From: Nipponacmea schrenckii
Lineage: Eukaryota > Mollusca > Gastropoda > Lottiidae
DNA: 64,000 nt
Direction of reading: 5' to 3'
NCBI GenBank assembly: GCA_030562195.1
Contig: CM060199.1
Span: 41,978,722 to 42,042,721, forward strand
The position numbers and the translations under genes were made by a program. The notes under the pieces are model-generated. The model ran no database searches. It saw nothing but the letters and a program-made list of their open reading frames with translations, and had not been told where the DNA came from. Below, one piece after another: positions 1-10,186 of the stretch. Within the stretch, counting starts at the first letter, position 1. The number at the start of each line of letters is the position of its first letter.

Positions 1-1
1 T

Positions 2-433
2 TTATTAATAACCCAATTAGATGATAAAATTACCAAACAAAAATCAAATGTAAAGCAACTAATAGCTTATATCAAACCAGGTATAAGCAAAGAAAAATTA
101 AAACAAGAATTATCTGATTTAGAAACTGAACTAAATGATAAGAATGAACTAACAGAAATTAAAACCTATATCGAGCAACAATTAGCTAATGTAGTAGACA
201 AAGCGGAGTTAGAGAGATTAAAATCATCCATATCTGAATTAGATAAAAAAATTGAGTCATTAGATATAAAAAGTGAAAAAATGATTCAAGAAATTAATAA
301 AAAACTTCTACCTATAGAAAATCCTTATTATTTTACTTTACCCTTTAATGATGGTAATTTAGAAAAATATGGATTTGATGCAATATATAAAGGAGACTTA
401 ATTGAGCCATCTAAATTTAAATTTAAGATTTAA
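2..433 (+). pseudogene. Coiled-coil protein of the virus-like element, 5' partial
   Basis: An open frame enters from the left edge and runs 143 codons to a TAA at 431-433. The first ~100 residues are rich in K, E, L, I and N with heptad-like spacing of hydrophobic residues, which suggests a long coiled coil. The last 40 residues change to a more globular composition (PYYFTLPFNDG). Reading appears to continue in another frame just after the stop, so this is probably the N-terminal half of a frameshifted gene. Coiled coil followed by a globular end resembles a fibre or attachment protein, but I do not recognise a family and that role is inference. Confidence 0.45.
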
Positions 434-1164
434 ATTTGCGAGTTCCTCAATAATATTTAATGAAGAGGTTATTATTATTATTATATTTTTTCCTTTTAAA
501 TTAAAAATAAAATCAGCAATTATTTTTCATAGTTTTTTAAACTCACCATATCCTGTGAATAGTAAACTAGAATTCTGGACAATATCAAAAGGTGGAAAAA
601 AAAAACTTTCTAAATACAACACGTAGTAGTTTTGAGTTAAGAAAAGATAATGAAATACCACTAGATACAGATTATGTCTATGGATTTGAATATAGAATAA
701 ACACTGGTAATTTTCCTTCAACTACCTTTACCGACTACAAATTAAATTTCCTGGATTTGATATTAATGACAAAAGAAAAACCACAAATTTTAAATTTGAT
801 AAATAATAAGGAATTACAAAACGATGGAAGAAAATTATATACATTTTTGAAATGGAAAGAATTTGAACATATAAGATTTTATTTTGATTTTGATAATATT
901 TTTACTTCAATTGATATTCATAAATCTCAAGTAAATAAAACATTTGTAACAGCTCCCATATTTATAAAAGAAAATGATGAAAATAGAGATTACTTTGCAC
1001 GTTTTAAAATAGAAAGTATAACAGGAGTGATACCACGGTCAAAATATTTACCTAAAAATTTTAATTATATACCTCAATTAGAGATATCAATTATTATAGA
1101 ATATCTTGGTTACGAAAAACATTGGTTTATCACAAATACAGTTAATTTAATTCTTAAAAAATGA
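434..1164 (+). pseudogene. Globular continuation of the coiled-coil gene, frameshifted
   Basis: Two overlapping frames (402-626 and 592-1164) continue the upstream coiled-coil gene after apparent single-base shifts near 420 and near the A-run at 595-603. The 3' part is a clean 190-codon stretch rich in N, F, I and Y, with alternating hydrophobic residues that suggest beta structure. It ends at 1164, just upstream of the next gene. No known domain is recognised. Its place between the coiled coil and a membrane-type gene suggests a structural or surface protein of the element, which is inference from context only. Confidence 0.4.
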
Positions 1165-1335
1165 ATACCGAAGAGTTAAACACACAGATGTTATGATGCG
1201 TAAACAAAAAGAGTTAGAAGGAGAATTCAATCATTACAAAAAGTTAACAAAATGTTGGAGTAAGATAGACACTACTTTTAAAACTGTAAGTGTTATATCA
1301 GCTTGTCTTATAGCAACAGCAACTACTATAACAGC

Positions 1336-1349
1336 AAGTATTTCTCTTC
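1336..1349. repeat. Target-site duplication of the LINE insertion, left copy
   Basis: AAGTATTTCTCTTC occurs here and again at 2282-2295, directly after the poly-A tail. A 14-bp duplication fits target-primed reverse transcription by a LINE. Confidence 0.85.
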
Positions 1350-2246
1350 TAATGACAATTCAGCCTATACACCTAATATTCCTATAGGACAGATTATAAA
1401 CGATAACCTGGAAAAAATTTATAAACATAATTTAGATTCAATAACGTCAAAAAACATATATGATATCCTAATCAAAAAACGCTTTGTAAAACCACATGGT
1501 ATAGAATGCTGGGAACACATGCTTAGTAAAAATTTGACTGAAGAAGAGTTTACACTATTATTTAAGAAAACAAAAATTGTTATCTACAATATTGAAATTA
1601 GAGATTTTGAATTTAAATTCTTACATAGAATCATTTTTACAAATTTTAGACTACATAAAATAGGTATTGAACAGAGTTCACTGTGTGAATTTTGTAGTAG
1701 CGATTTAGAAACTATTGAACATTTATTTTTATATTGTAATATTTCTCAAGTTCTCTGGAATTTCCTATCACAGCTATTTAGTTTTCATCAATTTCCACTT
1801 CATATGGATACAATAGTGAAGGTCTTTGGATTACCAAATATTCCAACTAATATGTCTAAAGCAATGTGGCATTTTATAAATCACACTATTGTTTTGACTA
1901 AATATTTTATATATCGTTCCAAATTGCAAAAACTGGAGCCAAGCATTATAAGATTTAAAAGTTTTCTGACCGAAATAGCTTCGACAGAGTTAAAATGTTT
2001 AGGAGACACTAGTTTGTACAGTCTGTATCAAGAAAAATGGAATTTCCTTTGTTTTTAGAGAGTTTAATTTAAATAATCTTCAAAAGACATCCTTGCCTCT
2101 TGCATTTAAATGATGTGTTAATATTCCACTGATACATCTGTCACGCATCCTGTTATATTCAACATAAATATAGTTATTGGGAGAAAGTACTATACACACA
2201 TAATAGTATGTATTATAATTATTGATGTATTCCTTGAAGCAATAAA

Positions 2247-2281
<35 letters not shown>
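1350..2281 (+). mobile_element. 5'-truncated LINE insertion with poly-A tail
   Basis: This 0.93-kb piece keeps only the C-terminal end of a LINE ORF2, which stays open to TAG at 2056-2058. It includes the zinc-binding segment seen after reverse transcriptase in many LINEs (pattern C-x2-C, then H and C, around CEFCSSDLETIEHLFLYC, about 1684-1737). A 3' UTR, an AATAAA signal at 2241-2246 and an A-run at 2252-2283 follow. It lies inside a gene of the virus-like element and is flanked by a 14-bp direct repeat. Severe 5' truncation is normal for LINEs. The near-perfect TSD and long A-run suggest a fairly recent event. Confidence 0.88.
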
Positions 2282-2286
<5 letters not shown>

Positions 2287-2295
2287 TTTCTCTTC
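2282..2295. repeat. Target-site duplication of the LINE insertion, right copy
   Basis: This is identical to 1336-1349. The first A cannot be told apart from the end of the poly-A tail. Confidence 0.85.
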
Positions 2296-2565
2296 CAATA
2301 TTTATTCCAACTACCTTAGGAGCTCTTACAGCTATTCAAACATCTTCATGTGGTTTAATTACTATTGGGTTTACCTCTAAGAAGAAATTATATTACAAAA
2401 CCATATCAAATTTAATGAGAACATATTTAGATACATTATTTATTTTTTTCGAAAGAAGCAAATCTGATAAAATAATTACCATAGAAGAACTCGAAGAATT
2501 TAATGAAATATTCGATGAATTGTTAACATAACATAACATAGAACATAAAAAATTGAAAAAGAAAC

Positions 2566-5500
2566 ATGACTAAATTAATTAAAAAAAAAGAACCTAAAAC
2601 CGAAGAAAAAAATTGACAATGAATTATTTGTGGTTTCTGATATAATTGAAGAGTTTAATACTTTTAATGGACACATTGAAATCGATGGAAAAATTTTTGA
2701 AGATGGTGAATTCAAACAAAATATGAATTTATCTTTCTTTAATGTTCAAATGATTTCTAGAGTTGTCAATAATATGAGTGAAAAATCAGATAGTTCAGAT
2801 TGATATTTTACTGGTCATATAATATATTGTAAAGATGATTTCAAACCAATCAAAAGATCAAATATAGGAAAAGGAACTCAATTGCTATTGACAATCAAAG
2901 AATATGTTGGAAAATATTGTTATATTCCAACTGACGGAGCTTGTTTTATCAAGTGTGTAAATTATGTTTTGAAACGAGATTTAACAAACGAATTTAATAA
3001 ATTTATTTACTCCTATTCAAAACATAACGGAAAGGGATTTATTTAAAGCTCGAATCAGAGAATTCAATGAAAAAAATGAAACTTCGTTCCAAATTTATAA
3101 TCCTCAAGATAGAACTTTATATCCTAGAAAAATAAACACTCCATCAGAATGGGTTTTGTATTTACACAATAATCATTTCTGTTTGATAAAAAGAGATAAC
3201 AAAAGTTTAGGAATAAATGAAATAGAAAACAATTATAAACAAGTATGGAAAACCTGTGTTAACGAAAACATTAAACTTTTTTCAGAATTTAATCCAGCTT
3301 CCATGTCACAAAACTCCGAACCCGAAACTCTTTATTCTTGGGATTCTGAGACCTATACAGAAAAAGAAACTGGTAAAACAATACCATATTCATGTCAATT
3401 TGGAAAAGCTACGAAAAATATTAGAACGAATAAATTGTCGTTTTCCAGATCTAAAACCCACAGATAATGTTCCTGAAGAATTTTATGAAAAAATAATGAA
3501 TATAGTTCATATATTTGTAGGTATAGATTGTATAGATCAAATGTTAAAATATTTAGGAAATGTTGATCAAAAACAATTAACTTTAGTTTCTCATAATGGT
3601 AGTGGTTTTGATAATTGGATTATTATTAAAAATATGTCGAAATTAACTCACTGTCCTCTCAAAACCACAAGAGGCATACTTCGTTTACCAATATCTAATA
3701 TATATACAGAAAAGTCTTTACAGAAAAAATGGAATAATGAAAAGAAGTTTAACAACAATAACAATTATCTTCAAAAAATAAATTTCACTTGTTCATATCA
3801 ACATGTAGCAAGAAGTTTAAAAGATTGGGGAAAATCATCAGAATTACCAATGAATTTAAGAAAGATTGATTTAGATATTGCGTCTATAAACGAATCAAAT
3901 TGGGAGTCCCGAAGAGAAGAATGGGAACCTTATGCTAAAAGAGATACTATATGTTTAGGCATATGTTTGATCAAATACAATCAAGTTATAACATCTATGA
4001 TAAATCAAAGTGTAATAAATAATTTAACAGCTCCCGCATTATCTCTTAAAGGTTGGTATCATCTGTATAAAGGAGAAAAAGTATATTCTCACGTAGATCC
4101 ATTCATCAGACATTATGTCAGACGTTCTGTAAAAGGAGGTAGAGTTTCTGCAAACATAATAAAATTCAAATCGGATAAATTAGATGAAATTTGTAAAGTA
4201 CTACAACATCATTTAAATACAACTGAGTCTGATATAATTGAGTTATTCAAAAAATACCAACAGTCTTCTAAAGATTTTAACGAAGAGTTGAAGAAAATTT
4301 CTTGTTCTAAATTAATGGCATTTGACGCTAACGGTCTGTATGCCTCTGCTATGTGTGATGGTGAATACCCAAAAGCTGAATCAGCAAGAGCTATAACAGA
4401 TTATGAAAAGGAAGAATTTGTAAAGCTTTTCAATAAACAACAATTTAGACCAAGGTGTTCTATTTTATCTGTTTGGTTTGAGTATCGAAAAAATATGTTT
4501 TTTCAACCAATACCAGTCAAAGACAAAATAACTTACACTGTTATAGAGGATGATAAACCTCAAACAAAATCTGGTGATAAGATACGATTTAGAAATGGAT
4601 TTTGTAATGACTTTCTCACTTCTGTTGACATACAGGAAATTGTTCGAGCTGGTGGAAACATTATCAAAATATTAGATGGGATAGTCTATTAAGAAAATTT
4701 CAAAACACCTCCTTTTAAAGACTATGTTTTAACTTTAAAGGAAGAAAGAAATACATATAAACAACAGGGAAATTTAGTTGGCAGCGACTGTGTGAAATTA
4801 TTGGGTAATTCTTTATACGGAAAAACTGTTCAGAAAGATATAACTACAGAATTTCATTTATGGTTTGAAGAAACTCTGAAAGCAAATTTTGATTCAAATA
4901 TAAAAAGTTATGAAAAAGTAAATGAACAACAATATATAGTGGAAAAAGAAAAGGAACAACCTGAAATTATCAAACCAACAAAAACAACAAGATTAACTCC
5001 GAGTCACTTGGGTTCATTCATCTTATCACATAGCAAACGAATAATGAATAATTTTATTCATGTTATTGATGGTTTTAAAGAACCAGAAATATATTACACT
5101 GACACCGATAGCTTATACATATCAGATAGGAATTGGGATATTTTAGAAAAAGCTGGATTAACTTCTGAAACGGAATATGGAAAAGTAAAGAATGATTATG
5201 GAGATGGTGGTATAATATTTGGTTTATATTTAGCTCCAAAAGTAAAATACAATATCATTCTAACTTCTAATGGATAATTAGTGGAAAAGAAAACTTTTAA
5301 AGGATATACAAAATCAAAGATGAGTGTGGAAGATTATTTACAATTAGCCAATGGAAAAGATATTGAAAATGAATTCGATAAACCTTGGAAAAAAAGTTTT
5401 ACAGACGGTGTGGTAATTCCGAAAGATAAACAAAAGAAAGTATTCAACTATAATTTGAATTTTATTAAAAGAAAACCAACAAACAAAAATGGAATTATGT

Positions 5501-5640
5501 ATCCTTATAATAATAAAGATGAAGTTAATATGGTTGAAAATTACGAATTCGACGATTACGATTATATAATTTTAGATCCATTCATCAGACATTGTGTCAG
5601 ACGTTCTGTAAAAGAAGGTATATTTCTTCCTTGCCAAAAT
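2566..5640 (+). pseudogene. Family B DNA polymerase, protein-primed type, decayed
   Basis: The gene probably starts at ATG 2566. An N-terminal region with a conserved Cys-containing segment (about 2905-2975) precedes the exonuclease. Exo I is visible as WDSET near 3341, Exo II as NGSGFDN near 3596 and Exo III as YAKRD near 3931. Polymerase motif A (DANGLYAS) lies near 4324, motif B (LLGNSLYGK) near 4798 and motif C (DTDS) near 5101. It would copy the element's own DNA. Damage includes a frameshift near 2610, TGA 2801, frameshifts near 3030 and 3420, TAA 4690 and TAA 5275. The last two stops are in frame and the motifs on both sides are intact, so decay is modest. The exonuclease and the extra segments between A and B fit protein-primed polymerases. 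Confidence 0.85.
5573..5620 (+). repeat. 48-bp internal copy of a polymerase gene segment
   Basis: Positions 5573-5620 repeat 4094-4141 in the same orientation with only two mismatches, and both keep the same reading phase (residues DPFIRH and RRSVK). The second copy lies at the 3' end of the polymerase frame, exactly where it meets the converging - strand genes. Confidence 0.85.
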
Positions 5641-6293
5641 CTAAATATCTTCCACGTTCTAAATTGATATCTTTAATACCTTTGGTATTTATTGGAAGAT
5701 ATGTTGTTTGAAACGGTTTTTCTATTATTCTATAACCGATTGGAACCGTAAACGTTGGAATACTGAAAATGATTTGTTGTTTGCTTTTATTGAAAAATCC
5801 ACCATCAACCAAATTACAATGAATATTGATAATATCGATGTCATTTTTCAATATTTGCTTTATAAGGAGCAAGTGTAGATTTGGTATACAATTTCTTTTC
5901 AAAACCTAATAATTCATTTATTGAGTTTTCTACATTGAAATCTACTTGATGTTTGTCTTTTAGATTTAGTTTTATTTTGTTCAGATTTAAATTACCTTCG
6001 AATTCAATATTTGGTTTGTCCTTATGACTTCCAACAAATTGAGATATATATTCGTTAATGGAAACATATTCATAACTTCCTGGTAATAATGTTAATAATT
6101 TAAATGATCTCCCATTGTCTTTAGAAATTTTCAATTGGTTATTCTGTTCACTAACATTTCTTATTGAATTGTAAACTGAAAAATATTTTAGTCCTAACTT
6201 ATAGTTTTTATTTGGATCGAGTTCACATTCATAATCTAGGGTTAATCTTATTTTCGAGGACTTAGATGTTATTATGAAAAACTCCTCATCCAT
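5640..6293 (-). pseudogene. Small structural-type protein of the element, frameshifted
   Basis: On the - strand an ATG at 6291-6293 opens a 150-codon frame that shifts once (about 5845) into a second frame reaching about 5597. The protein is rich in N, K, I and Y, with alternating hydrophobic residues and conserved-looking turns (DPNKNYKLGL, LLPGSYEYVSI) that suggest an all-beta fold. A minor capsid, penton-type role is possible from context but is not proved. The start overlaps the stop of the upstream gene by 8 bases, as in compact viral gene blocks. It ends against the polymerase gene. Confidence 0.45.
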
Positions 6294-6729
6294 TTTTTAA
6301 AACATTAATATAATCGTCTTTATTTATAATTCCCTTTTCTAATAATCTTTTTAAAATAGCGTGGATTTCATTTGAATCAGATTGATGTCCATGTTTCATT
6401 GCTTCAATAATTACATTAAGTCTGTTAAGTAATTGTTGGGGATCATCTGATAAAAAAGTTATTCCTTCTCCAGATATCAAATTATTGAATTCATCTATTT
6501 CTTCTACGATTGGATTTTCTTCCCAATATTCATCCGATTCATCAACATCATTCATGGCTTTGATATGTAGCTCAACTTCTTTCATTCTGTTTGTTATGGC
6601 TCCTGTCCTTTTAGTATCAATTAGGATTTTATAATATTCGATTAAATCAGTATAATTGGCAATGGCAATGTCCCCTCCGTTCATCAAATCTATTATTCCG
6701 TGTGTTAATATTTTATTCCAATCAGTCAT
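6286..6729 (-). CDS. Acidic 147-aa protein of the virus-like element
   Basis: This is an intact - strand frame of 147 codons. It is acidic in the middle (DVDESDEYWEEN) and looks mostly alpha-helical, with no signal peptide or membrane segment. It lies between the ATPase-like remnant (3-base gap) and the structural-type gene (8-base overlap), so all three probably formed one transcription unit. I do not recognise a family. It is the only gene of the element in this window that shows no internal damage. Confidence 0.6.
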   Translation of the reverse strand: MTDWNKILTHGIIDLMNGGDIAIANYTDLIEYYKILIDTKRTGAITNRMKEVELHIKAMNDVDESDEYWEENPIVEEIDEFNNLISGEGITFLSDDPQQLLNRLNVIIEAMKHGHQSDSNEIHAILKRLLEKGIINKDDYINVLKNG

Positions 6730-6732
6730 TTT

Positions 6733-7085
6733 TTAATTACAAATATTTGTCATAACTTTTTGTCCAGCTGGTTTTCTTGTATTAACAAAGATATATCCAT
6801 GATCGTCAGGATTGCTCCATTGTCTTCTACAAAGTTTTTTAAATTCATCTTTCTCCATACCATGAATTATTGATTGGAGTATTTGAGATAGATCTTTATC
6901 GTTTAATTCAAACAAAATAAAACATTTTTTTTCTAATAAACATTCCGTCCATTCCATAAAATGATTGAGATTGATATATACAATGACAATTGTGATGTCT
7001 TCCTTTAGTAAAGAATTCTTGTTGAACTGGGTTCTGCCTTCTTGATTAGAATGAAAAATTTGGATGCAGATGCTTTGAGCAGACA
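6733..7085 (-). pseudogene. C-terminal remnant of a possible packaging ATPase
   Basis: About 115 codons remain. The visible part has a segment of beta-strand residues, then an acidic helix and a basic C-terminus (RRQWSNPDDHGYIFVNTRK). Polinton-like elements usually encode an FtsK/HerA-type packaging ATPase near the structural genes, and this tail has the right general look. No Walker motif is left because the gene is cut at about 7085, where unrelated repeat sequence begins. The first dozen codons of the open frame (to 7119) come from that repeat. The assignment is tentative. Confidence 0.3.
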
Positions 7086-7599
7086 ACTTAGGGTTAAATC
7101 TGAGTTTTCGATTGCGCAAAAAAGTATGGGAAGGAATTTTTGAATTTTTCAGTAATTGTTAAAATTTTCAAGGTTCATACTTTGTGACCTTGACCTTTGA
7201 AGACATCGAGGCCTGAATACAAGATATACCTCTTGGTCAAATCTATCCAATGTTATGTTCATTTTTGTTCTCCTATGTTTACTTCCGGTTTTATAGCTCT
7301 CCGAAAGTAGTCATAATCCACGTTTTGTTTATTATTAACCGTTTCAACCAACGTTGATAAGGGAGGTAATTTGATCTTTGCGAAATACAAAAAAATAAGG
7401 AAATGGTTAATCTATTTAATCAAGCCAACTGAAAATTATTCTAATAATTTAAGAATATTGTTAACAAAATACTGCTTATAAAGGTTAGATTCAATAAATG
7501 TATTTCATATGTATTTTAAAACATCTTTTTATTTTTACCACTCATAACTTTTACAAAAAACTATCATATTGAATTAAGTTTTTTGAGAGGAATATACTA

Positions 7600-7868
7600 A
7601 ACATGATCAATCCACTGAGTCTATATTAATAAAGATTGGAGAGCAGTGGGTTACCTCTCCTGGAGCTATAGGATAAGACATGTACTTGTAAATTTTTAGA
7701 CGAATTGTAAATTGAGATATTATGTATTTTCGATTTTTTCTTTTTTTTTTTTTTTTTTTTCCAATGTATTGCCCCATGGGCTAAATGTGAGACAGGACCA
7801 TGTCCTTGTGTATTGGGCCCAATTCTGACCCATGTAAAATAAAGAGTTTATTATTATTATTATTATTA
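7600..7868 (+). mobile_element. Non-LTR retrotransposon 3' end with (TTA)n tail
   Basis: The sequence ends with AATAAAGAG followed by TTATTATTATTATTATTATTA at about 7840-7868. Short simple repeats after an AATAAA-like signal are usual for CR1/L2-type LINE tails. The same tail occurs at about 22720-22960, and a related one in reverse orientation near 32035-32070. No coding part is present. Confidence 0.4.
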
Positions 7869-8892
7869 AGTAGGCTGTTCAAAGGTAAATCAAATATTTA
7901 AGAACAACGTCCGAAATAATATTACTGGTAACATGTTCAGTGGCGCAGCCACAGGGGAGGCGGCTGCCCCCCTCTCAGCCCCAAAGGCTAGTTTTTCGGG
8001 CAAGGCATTTAAAAAAAAATTTTAACGGCCCAATTTTTTTTTTTTTTTTTTTGGAATTTAAAAATGAAATCATATCTTTGCCCGAATATCCTATATTACT
8101 ATAACTGTATTTTCTTAAATTGATAGCCCAATTTTATTCTCCTATAATAATATTTCATAATTCATATTATTTAAGGATCGAAATCACTGCCCGAATGTCA
8201 TTGCTATGATTATATTTTACATATTTCAAAAATTGAAATCGCAGCCCGAAAGTAGAGTTTAGAACTTTTTTTTACACAACCAAAAAAAGACAATTCGGGC
8301 ACATATTTCAATTTTTTCAATAAATATTGTATGACATACAATATTTGTTAAAAAAAATGGAAATCGGTGCCCGAATTGCCTTAAATTAAGACAATTCGGT
8401 AAGGTTTCACCTAAAAAGTTAACAAGTTCAAATAAATCAATAAAAATTCCACAATAAGAAAATGTAAAATAAATAAGTTTAATAAGGTTTCAACTAACAA
8501 CACACGAGTTCCCTGACTTACTTCCCTTGGAAAATAGATCATTTTAATCACTTTGGGTTTTTTTGTGTAAAAAAAAGTTCTAAACTATTATTCCACCAAT
8601 AAAAAAATGTAAAATAAATAAGTTTGATAAGGTTTCAACTAAAAACACATGAGTTTCCCTTGGAAAAAAGATCATAATTATCATTATAATCACATAACAT
8701 TGCGTGTCCTCTAGCTGTGATCATTTCAGAGTGAAATTTCGTTAGAATAAAACCTGTTCTATCTTCCATCGATCATCGATAAACACGCACTAAAAATTGT
8801 TCAAAAATATTTGTGTCTTTTGTCAAGAATTGTTTGGCCTGGTTATAACTTGCACTGTTGCAATTTAGCAAATTGACACAGAAATCAAAACA

Positions 8893-9249
8893 ATGTCTTC
8901 TACACGTAAACGATTGTATCGACAACGGGTTGCATGTGATGCATGCGGCAAGGAACTTGATTCCGATTATAAAGAAAGTCACGTAAAACGCTTACACTTG
9001 GGGGATACTATTACTTTTACACCAGTTCAACAAATAACTGATAAATCTCAGCCACAATTAAGTAGTTTTTTCGGGAAAACACATACTAGCACATCTTCAG
9101 AAAGTAATCAGAATGTAAGTGAAGTAATTAGTAGCGAGCACAGTGAAGTGGAAACACATCTAATTGATGATTGTGACCAGCTAATGTATCCGGAGGCACA
9201 GTCCGTGAATGTTGCGATAAACCAACATGTTCCAACACACCTGATATAA
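8893..9249 (+). pseudogene. hAT transposase N-terminal region (zinc finger MYM/TTF-like)
   Basis: A 118-codon frame starts at ATG 8893 with a basic stretch and a Cys/His cluster (CDACGKELDSDYKESHVKRLH) that looks like a zinc finger, followed by an acidic and Ser-rich linker with SSFFG. It has the general build of the N-terminus of ZMYM-like hAT transposases. The frame ends at 9249 and the next piece is in a different frame, so this is a fragment that cannot make an active enzyme. Confidence 0.5.
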
Positions 9250-9396
9250 GTGGAACTGAAATTCCGGAAAGTCCACAAGAATGTTCATCTGTTTTTGAGA
9301 AATTAATTGATTTGACATGTAAATATCCATCAGATCCTTGACTCTTCAAGGATTCCAAAATCACTGATTCATTGGTGCGAGCAATAATAGAAATAG

Positions 9397-9884
9397 GTGC
9401 TTGAAAACCAGGATTTCATGATGACTTCGATGATTTCCAAATCGACAAAGATGGGAGACGTTTTCATGTGGAATGGTATCAGAAGACAATGGAAAACAGA
9501 ACAAAATCCCATAGACAATGGCTTTGTTACTCTCCAGAAACACATACAATGTACTGTCTGTCTTGTTGGCTCTTTGCAGAGCTTCTAAAAGTCAAAGATG
9601 TTTTACCCTTCATTATACAAAATACTATGGATACTGCATTTCCCAATTTGACGATTTTGTATAAAATATTTTTGACAATCCCTGTATCCAGTGCTGCCAG
9701 TGAGAGAAGCTTTAGTAGATTGAAACTAATAAAAAATTATCTGAGATCAAATATGGCTGAAGACAGGCTCTCAAATTTATCTTTGATAAATATAGAAAGG
9801 AATTTTGCCAAAGATGTTGATTTCGACAAAGTCATTCAGACGTTTTCAACGATGAAAAAAAGGAGAAAAGCTATGTATGACTAA
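9397..9884 (+). pseudogene. hAT transposase: TTF finger joined to C-terminal dimerisation domain
   Basis: The frame from about 9468 begins with the start of a TTF-type zinc finger (YCLSCWLF). It then jumps directly to the hAT C-terminal dimerisation domain, seen as the IPVSSAASERSFSRLKLIK segment near 9679-9735, and ends at TAA 9882. The RNase H-like catalytic core that should lie between (roughly 400 residues in the family) is missing. The deletion point is near 9600. This identifies the element as a non-autonomous deletion derivative. Confidence 0.75.
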
Positions 9885-10186
9885 AGTTGATATCTATGAT
9901 AATTGAAATTTAAAAAAAAAATCGAAATGATAAAATCCATACAAACATAACATATCCATTAGCCGAAAATCTCATTCAAAATCGGGTGAAAACAGTACAT
10001 CCCGTAAATTAAACTGAATACTTATGGATCTCCTAAGGGGGTAGTATCATGTGTTCTAGAAAATAACAATAGTGTTTCTCTCGAAGAAAACTCTCATAAC
10101 TAAGTTCGAAATTCGGGCAACCTCAGAAATCTCGCGCCCCCCCCCCCCCCCTGGGACGTACACCTGGCTCCGCCACTGAACATGTT

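Larger units (their letters stand above)
1193..2531 (+). pseudogene. Small hydrophobic membrane-type protein gene, split by a LINE
   Basis: The frame opens at an ATG at 1193 with a charged ~25-residue segment, then a hydrophobic Ile/Ala/Thr-rich helix that reaches about 1349. The same frame resumes after the LINE poly-A tail, at the second target-site copy (2282-2295), with a second Pro/Gly/Thr hydrophobic stretch, then a basic and finally acidic tail ending at TAA 2529-2531. Without the insertion the gene would encode a protein of roughly 130 residues with two membrane segments. The split is clean because one copy of the 14-bp target duplication restores the frame. Function is unknown. Confidence 0.6.
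2..7085. mobile_element. Decayed Polinton/virus-like element (partial)
   Basis: The block holds a family B DNA polymerase gene on the + strand, two further + strand genes upstream of it, and at least three tightly packed - strand genes that converge on the polymerase near 5640. A protein-primed-type polymerase together with compact, overlapping small genes is typical of Polinton/Maverick elements and related animal viruses. No integrase, protease or clear major capsid gene is visible, and the left end lies outside the window. The right limit is set where sequence shared with the 22.15-kb repeat begins (about 7085). Every long gene carries stops or frameshifts, so the copy looks dead. The exact family is not settled. 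Confidence 0.6.
7938..10178 (+). mobile_element. hAT transposon, internally deleted, 2241 bp
   Basis: The left end begins CAGTGGCGCAGCC and the right end, reverse-complemented, begins CAGTGGCGGAGCCAGG. An 8-bp target duplication AACATGTT flanks it (7930-7937 and 10179-10186). The duplicated segment at 22.15-24.24 kb has a single AACATGTT at 23031-23038, so the empty site is in this window. Inside are an N-terminal piece and a C-terminal piece of a hAT transposase with the catalytic core missing. The region 7975-8890 is non-coding, with scattered GCCCGAA motifs. Confidence 0.95.
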
